Source: Mesorhizobium sp. ZC-5
Lineage (GTDB): Bacteria; Pseudomonadota; Alphaproteobacteria; Rhizobiales; Rhizobiaceae
Reading direction: 5' to 3'
NCBI RefSeq assembly: GCF_025753855.1
Contig: NZ_JAOWPT010000005.1
Coordinates: 62,001-126,000, forward strand
Length of the DNA stretch: 64,000 bases
The position numbers were made by a program, and so were the translations under genes. The number at the start of each line of letters is the position of its first letter. Within the stretch, counting starts at the first letter, position 1. Under the pieces are notes generated by a model, which searched no databases, was not told the DNA's origin, and was given only the letters and a program-made list of their open reading frames with translations. This document shows, in pieces, positions 60,227 through 64,000 of this stretch.

Positions 60227-62287
60227 TCAGATATCCAATTCTTCCGTGTGGGCGAATTCGGCGCGCTCCTGGATGAAGCGGAAGCGCAATTCCGGCTTGG
60301 TGCCCATCAGCGCGTCGATGGAAGCCTTGGTCGCCGCCGCGTCGTCGAGCACTTCGACCCGAAGCAGCGTACGCTTCTTCGGGTCCATCGTGGTTTCCTT
60401 GAGCTGCGCGGCCATCATCTCGCCCAGTCCCTTGAAGCGGCCGATCTCGATCTTGCCGCGCCCGGTGAACTCGGTCCGCAACAGTTCGTCCTTGTGGGCG
60501 TCGTCGCGGGCATAGGCCACCTTGCCGCCCTGCCGGATCGAATAGAGCGGCGGCACCGCCATGTAGAGATGGCCGCCGCGGATCAGGTCGGGCATTTCCT
60601 GGTAGAAGAAGGTGATCAGCAGCGATGCGATATGGGCGCCGTCGACGTCGGCGTCGGTCATGATAACGACGCGGTCGTAGCGCAAATCCTCGTCGCGGTA
60701 TTTCGAACGCGTGCCGCAGCCGAGCGCCTGGATGAGGTCGGCGATCTGCTGGTTGGCGGTCAGCTTGTCGGCGCCGGCGCTGGCGACGTTGAGGATTTTT
60801 CCGCGCAGCGGCAGCACCGCCTGGCTGGCGCGGTCGCGAGCCTGCTTGGCCGAGCCGCCGGCCGAATCGCCTTCGACGATGAAGATTTCAGCGCCGGCCG
60901 CCGCGTTCTGCGTGCAGTCGGCAAGCTTGCCCGGCAGCCGCAGCTTGCGCACCGCGCTCTTGCGGTTGACTTCTTTCTCCTGCCGCCGCCGCACCCGCTC
61001 GTCGGCGCGCGCGATCACCCAGTCGAGCAGTTTCGAGGCTTCCTGCGGATTGTCGGCCAGCCAGTGGTCGAACGGGTCGCGCAGTGCCGTCTCGACGATG
61101 CGGATCGCCTCGATGGTGGCCAGCCGGTCCTTGGTCTGGCCGACGAATTCCGGCTCACGGATGAACACCGACAACATGCCCGCCGCCGAGATCATCACGT
61201 CTTCGCTGGTCACGATCGCGGCGCGCTTGTTGCCGACGAGCTCTGCATAGGCTTTCAGCCCGCGCGTCAGCACGTTGCGGAAGCCCGTTTCGTGGGTGCC
61301 GCCCTCATGCGTCGGAATGGTGTTGCAGTAGGAGTTGATGAAACCGTCGCCGCCGAACCAGGTCACCGCCCATTCCAGCGAGCCGTGGCCGCCCTGCTTG
61401 TCGCTCTTGCCGGCGAACATCTCGCGCGTCACCTGGAAATCGTCACCCAGGCTCGCCGCGAGATAATCCTTCAGGCCGCCCGGAAAGTGGAACTCGGCCT
61501 TGGCTGGCGTCGGATCCTTGTCCTCGATCAGCGATGGATCGCAGCTCCAGCGAATCTGCACGCCGCCGAAAAGGTAGGCTTTCGAACGCGCCATGCGGTA
61601 GAGCCTGGCCGGCTCGAAATGCGCTCCCTTGCCGAAGATGTCGGGGTCCGGATGGAAGCGGGTGCGGGTGCCCCGCCGGTTCTGCACATCGCCGAGCTGC
61701 TCCAGCCCGCCCTGTGGAATGCCGCGCGAATAGACCTGTCGGTAGAGCTTGCGGCCGCGCGCCACCTCGACCTCGAGAAGATCGGACAACGCGTTGACCA
61801 CCGAAACGCCGACGCCGTGCAGGCCGCCCGACGTCTCGTAAACCTTGGAATCGAACTTTCCGCCGGCATGCAGCGTGGTCATGATGACTTCGAGCGCCGA
61901 CTTCTTCGGGAATTTCGGATGTGGGTCGACCGGAATGCCGCGGCCATTGTCGGTGACCGTCAAAAATCCGTCGGCGCCGAGCTCGACGTCGATGAAGGTA
62001 GCGTGCCCCGCCACCGCTTCGTCCATCGAATTGTCGATCACCTCGGCGAACAAATGGTGCATCGCCTTGTCATCGGTGCCGCCGATATACATGCCCGGCC
62101 GCCGGCGCACCGGCTCCAGCCCCTCCAGCACCTCGATATGGCTGGCGTCATAGGCGTCGCTGGCGTCCTTGGCTTGCGATGTCTTCCTGGCGGCCTGCAC
62201 CAACGGGTCGGCCGGGCGTGAAGAGGCGCGCGGGGCAGGCTCCGGCTGTTTGCCGATGGTCGAGAAGAGATCGTTGCTGTCGTCCAT
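60227..62287 (-). CDS. parE: DNA topoisomerase IV subunit B
   Basis: A 686-residue ParE. The GHKL ATPase has EVIDNSMDEAVAG, DNGRGIPVDPHPKFPKKSALEVIMTTLHAGGKFDSKVYETSGGLHGVGVSVVNAL; the Toprim part has IVEGDSAGGSAKQARDRASQAVLPLRGKILN and MTDADVDGAHIASLLITFFY, and the sequence ends in FAHTEELDI. With ParC (not in this window) it decatenates chromosomes and relaxes supercoils. The frame continues upstream to 63382 but that part is antisense to cpaB, so the start is the ATG at 62287. Short leader with a 13-bp tandem repeat. Confidence 0.95.
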   Translation of the reverse strand: MDDSNDLFSTIGKQPEPAPRASSRPADPLVQAARKTSQAKDASDAYDASHIEVLEGLEPVRRRPGMYIGGTDDKAMHHLFAEVIDNSMDEAVAGHATFIDVELGADGFLTVTDNGRGIPVDPHPKFPKKSALEVIMTTLHAGGKFDSKVYETSGGLHGVGVSVVNALSDLLEVEVARGRKLYRQVYSRGIPQGGLEQLGDVQNRRGTRTRFHPDPDIFGKGAHFEPARLYRMARSKAYLFGGVQIRWSCDPSLIEDKDPTPAKAEFHFPGGLKDYLAASLGDDFQVTREMFAGKSDKQGGHGSLEWAVTWFGGDGFINSYCNTIPTHEGGTHETGFRNVLTRGLKAYAELVGNKRAAIVTSEDVMISAAGMLSVFIREPEFVGQTKDRLATIEAIRIVETALRDPFDHWLADNPQEASKLLDWVIARADERVRRRQEKEVNRKSAVRKLRLPGKLADCTQNAAAGAEIFIVEGDSAGGSAKQARDRASQAVLPLRGKILNVASAGADKLTANQQIADLIQALGCGTRSKYRDEDLRYDRVVIMTDADVDGAHIASLLITFFYQEMPDLIRGGHLYMAVPPLYSIRQGGKVAYARDDAHKDELLRTEFTGRGKIEIGRFKGLGEMMAAQLKETTMDPKKRTLLRVEVLDDAAATKASIDALMGTKPELRFRFIQERAEFAHTEELDI

Positions 62288-62307
62288 GGATGCTTTCAAC
62301 GCTGCGA

Positions 62308-62333
62308 ATCGATGCAGGATATCGATGCAGGAT
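62308..62333. repeat. 13-bp perfect tandem repeat upstream of parE
   Basis: ATCGATGCAGGAT occurs twice head-to-tail (62308-62320 and 62321-62333), 21 bases before the parE start codon in the divergent parE/cpaB region. A GANTC site (GAATC, 62306-62310) overlaps the first copy. Confidence 0.8.
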
Positions 62334-62537
62334 AATGCCACGCTTTGTCCGGAAAAGGACAGAGGTTCCCGTTCCGTTCGAGCGCCGGATCGTTCCAGAT
62401 AGGCGGTTTTCCTAAAGGCTTCGATAACCACGCATTCGAATTTAGGTCCAGCTCCCATATGCGCCATTCCTAATTGTTTAGCATTGGCCCGTAGCCTCGC
62501 TTCGAAAAGAAAAAGCAGGGCGACGAGGGAAAAGGGC

Positions 62538-63446
62538 GTGAGGGGCAAAGCCATTACGATGATCGGCATCGCTGCCGTTGTCGGTGCTGCATCGATTTTT
62601 GCGGCCGACATCTGGATGAAGAGCGCCGGCGCCCGTGTCCAGGAGGTATCGGTCGAGCTGCCGGCACAGCCCGCGCAGCCCAAGGTCGAGTTCAAGACCA
62701 TCGTCGTTGCCACGGCGCCGTTGCGTTTCGGCATGCCGCTCGATCGCGCCCAACTCTCTGAAATTCCGTGGCCGCAGGCTTCGCTGCCGCAGGGCGCCTT
62801 CGCCACCATCGACAAATTGTTCGCCGACGGCGCCCGTGTCGTGCTGTCGCCGATCGAGGCCAACGAGCCGGTGCTGCTTGCCAAGCTGTCGGGACCGAAT
62901 GGCCGTGCAACGCTTTCCAATCTCCTGTCGCCGGGCATGCGTGCGGTGACCATCAAGACCGACGAGATCGCCGGTGTCGGCGGCTTCGTGACGCCGGGCG
63001 ACCGCGTCGATGTCGTGCTGACGCGCGACGCCGGCGCCATCGACGAGACCTCCGACAATGCCAAGGGCGCCTCGGGTGCCACCATCACCAGCGAGATCGT
63101 CGTCGAGAATGCCAAGGTGCTGACGGTCGGGCAGGGCGCCGACGAGCGGCAGACCAGCCCACAGGTGGTGACCTCGGTGACCCTCGAAGTCACCACCGAG
63201 GGCGCGCAGAAGGTGGCGCTCGCCCGCAATATCGGTTCGCTTTCGCTGTCGCTGCGCGCGGCAGCCGCGGGTGGCGCGTCCGTCGACGGTGTCACCACGA
63301 TTTCGGCATTCGGCGGTTCGATCGCCGCGGGTGCGGCCGAAGCAGTGACAGAGGTTGTCGCGCCGGCGGAACCTAAATTCAAGACGGTGATCGTGACGCG
63401 GGGAATACAGGCGGAGACCTACCAGGTGGTGGCTCCCGTCCAATGA
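62538..63446 (+). CDS. cpaB: Flp/Tad pilus assembly protein CpaB
   Basis: A ~302-residue exported CpaB/RcpC. A transmembrane helix (about residues 8-24, MIGIAAVVGAASIFAADIWM) precedes an SAF domain (TIVVATAPLRFGMPLDRAQLSEIPWPQASLPQGAF, residues ~55-100) and the RcpC-type beta region (LSPGMRAVTIKTDEIAGVGGFVTPGDRVDVVL, about 140-175). CpaB assists CpaC secretin assembly in Tad pilus formation. Start at a GTG behind GAGGGAAAAGGG; an ATG seven codons later and a longer TTG start also exist. cpaC follows 40 bases downstream. Confidence 0.87.
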   Translation: MRGKAITMIGIAAVVGAASIFAADIWMKSAGARVQEVSVELPAQPAQPKVEFKTIVVATAPLRFGMPLDRAQLSEIPWPQASLPQGAFATIDKLFADGARVVLSPIEANEPVLLAKLSGPNGRATLSNLLSPGMRAVTIKTDEIAGVGGFVTPGDRVDVVLTRDAGAIDETSDNAKGASGATITSEIVVENAKVLTVGQGADERQTSPQVVTSVTLEVTTEGAQKVALARNIGSLSLSLRAAAAGGASVDGVTTISAFGGSIAAGAAEAVTEVVAPAEPKFKTVIVTRGIQAETYQVVAPVQ

Positions 63447-63486
63447 TTTGAATGACCGGTGGGCGCCGGTTTTGGGGACGACGATT

Positions 63487-64000
63487 ATGTTTGGGTGGGT
63501 TGGGAATTTCGATAGGCATGGGCGCGCCGGCTTGATGGCCCTGGCTGCCATGGCCATCAACGTCGCGATCACGCAGGAGAGCTTCGCGAATGGCGACGTG
63601 ATCCATATTTCCTCCAGCAGGAATACGGTCATCAAGGTCGCCAAAGGCAAGCCGAGGACGGTCAAGACGAACGCGGCATTCTACGAGATCGTCATCGGCG
63701 ATCCGGATATCGCCAACGTCAATCCGCTTACCGACAAATCGTTCTACGTGCTCGGCAACAATCTCGGCACCACCGGCATCGCGCTTTTCGACGAAAACAA
63801 GCAGCTTGTCGGCACGATCGACGTCGAGGTGACGCTGGATACCGACCGCCTTGCCAGCACCATCCGCAATTCCGTGCCCGACGCCGACATCGAGGTGAGT
63901 TCGGCCAATGGGCGGCTCGTGCTGTCGGGTTCGGCAAAGGATGCGGTTGCCGCCGGCAAGGCATCCGAGATCGCCACCCGCTTTTCCGGCGAGGAAGAGG
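63487..64000 (+). CDS. cpaC: Flp/Tad pilus secretin CpaC (partial, cut by window end)
   Basis: The first ~171 codons of CpaC/RcpA. A short leader (LMALAAMAINVAITQESFANG) gives an exported protein, then the pilus N-domain (VIKVAKGKPRTVKTNAAFYEIVIGDPDIANVNPLTDKSFYVLGNNLGTTGIALFDENKQLVGTIDVEVTLD) and the start of the BON-like domain (ANGRLVLSGSAKDAVAAGKASEIATRF). The secretin core lies beyond the window. With cpaB upstream it marks the start of a Tad (tight adherence) pilus locus. Confidence 0.85.
   Translation, partial: MFGWVGNFDRHGRAGLMALAAMAINVAITQESFANGDVIHISSSRNTVIKVAKGKPRTVKTNAAFYEIVIGDPDIANVNPLTDKSFYVLGNNLGTTGIALFDENKQLVGTIDVEVTLDTDRLASTIRNSVPDADIEVSSANGRLVLSGSAKDAVAAGKASEIATRFSGEEE

Noticed and set aside
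62288-63382. An N-terminal extension of parE to about 1051 residues
   Set aside because: The added part is antisense to cpaB, which has clear CpaB motifs; ParE of normal length begins at 62287.

Overview
The window is about 64 kb of GC-rich chromosome from an alphaproteobacterium, most likely a Phyllobacteriaceae/Mesorhizobium-like member of the Hyphomicrobiales. This is an inference from gene content: DUF1127, DUF2155, DUF3126, NDUFA12, DUF2336 and a PAS_5-type protein, a rhizobial-style RNase E with an acidic insertion inside its S1 domain, the aat-accC-accB-aroQ block, and short dyad repeats between genes. I see no rRNA, tRNA, CRISPR array, prophage or intact insertion sequence, so this is mainly core chromosome. 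The only mobile-element trace is a decayed IS5-type transposase fragment behind prfB.

Layout. 0-3.5 kb: a Tat-exported DUF1287 protein, a DUF1127 small protein, a J-domain protein, a type IB topoisomerase and a hypothetical gene. Two near-identical 105-bp double-hairpin repeats sit here, plus an orphan terminator that suggests an unannotated sRNA. 3.6-5.7 kb: a tight pair of lipase-like genes (alpha/beta hydrolase and SGNH hydrolase). 5.7-11.3 kb: pccB and gloA, a double cold-shock protein with a DUF192 partner, two alpha/beta hydrolases and an SPW membrane protein. 11.5-18.4 kb: HD hydrolase, phytase-like esterase, enoyl-CoA hydratase, cysE, CAP lipoprotein, small conserved proteins, gamma carbonic anhydrase and a GlsB-type stress protein. 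18.5-22.6 kb: surface and signalling genes (transglutaminase-like protease, tandem PilZ protein, PAS_5 protein, rhomboid, CBS protein). 22.8-26.7 kb: gatB, two GNATs, an ICMT-like methyltransferase and a membrane-anchored unknown.

26.8-33.7 kb: NDUFA12 and DUF2155 on the plus strand face a long minus-strand run, M48 protease, DsbA-like protein, aroQ, accB, accC, aat. This run links envelope protein quality control, the shikimate pathway, the first step of fatty-acid synthesis and N-end-rule tagging. 33.8-35.9 kb: aminotransferase and glutaminase. 36-44.8 kb: rne, divergent from amidase, PBP1A and prfB; prfB carries the classical +1 programmed frameshift. 45-48.5 kb: a large modular secreted nuclease. 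48.7-55.4 kb: thrS, an acyltransferase, an exported unknown, nitroreductase and flavin reductase, and CoA-ester lyase with a MaoC dehydratase. 55.5-59.2 kb: DUF2336 protein, a YceI-OmpA fusion, and a secreted caspase-like protein with a C-terminal CxxCH motif. 59.3-64 kb: DMT exporter, parE, and the start of a Tad/Flp pilus operon (cpaB, cpaC) that runs off the window.

The least-explained signals are the candidate sRNAs marked by orphan terminators (about 1.05-1.12, 21.06-21.21 and 39.1-39.24 kb), the double-hairpin repeat, the paired hydrolases and the YceI-OmpA/caspase pair. All family assignments come from reading motifs and lengths by eye; no database search was run.
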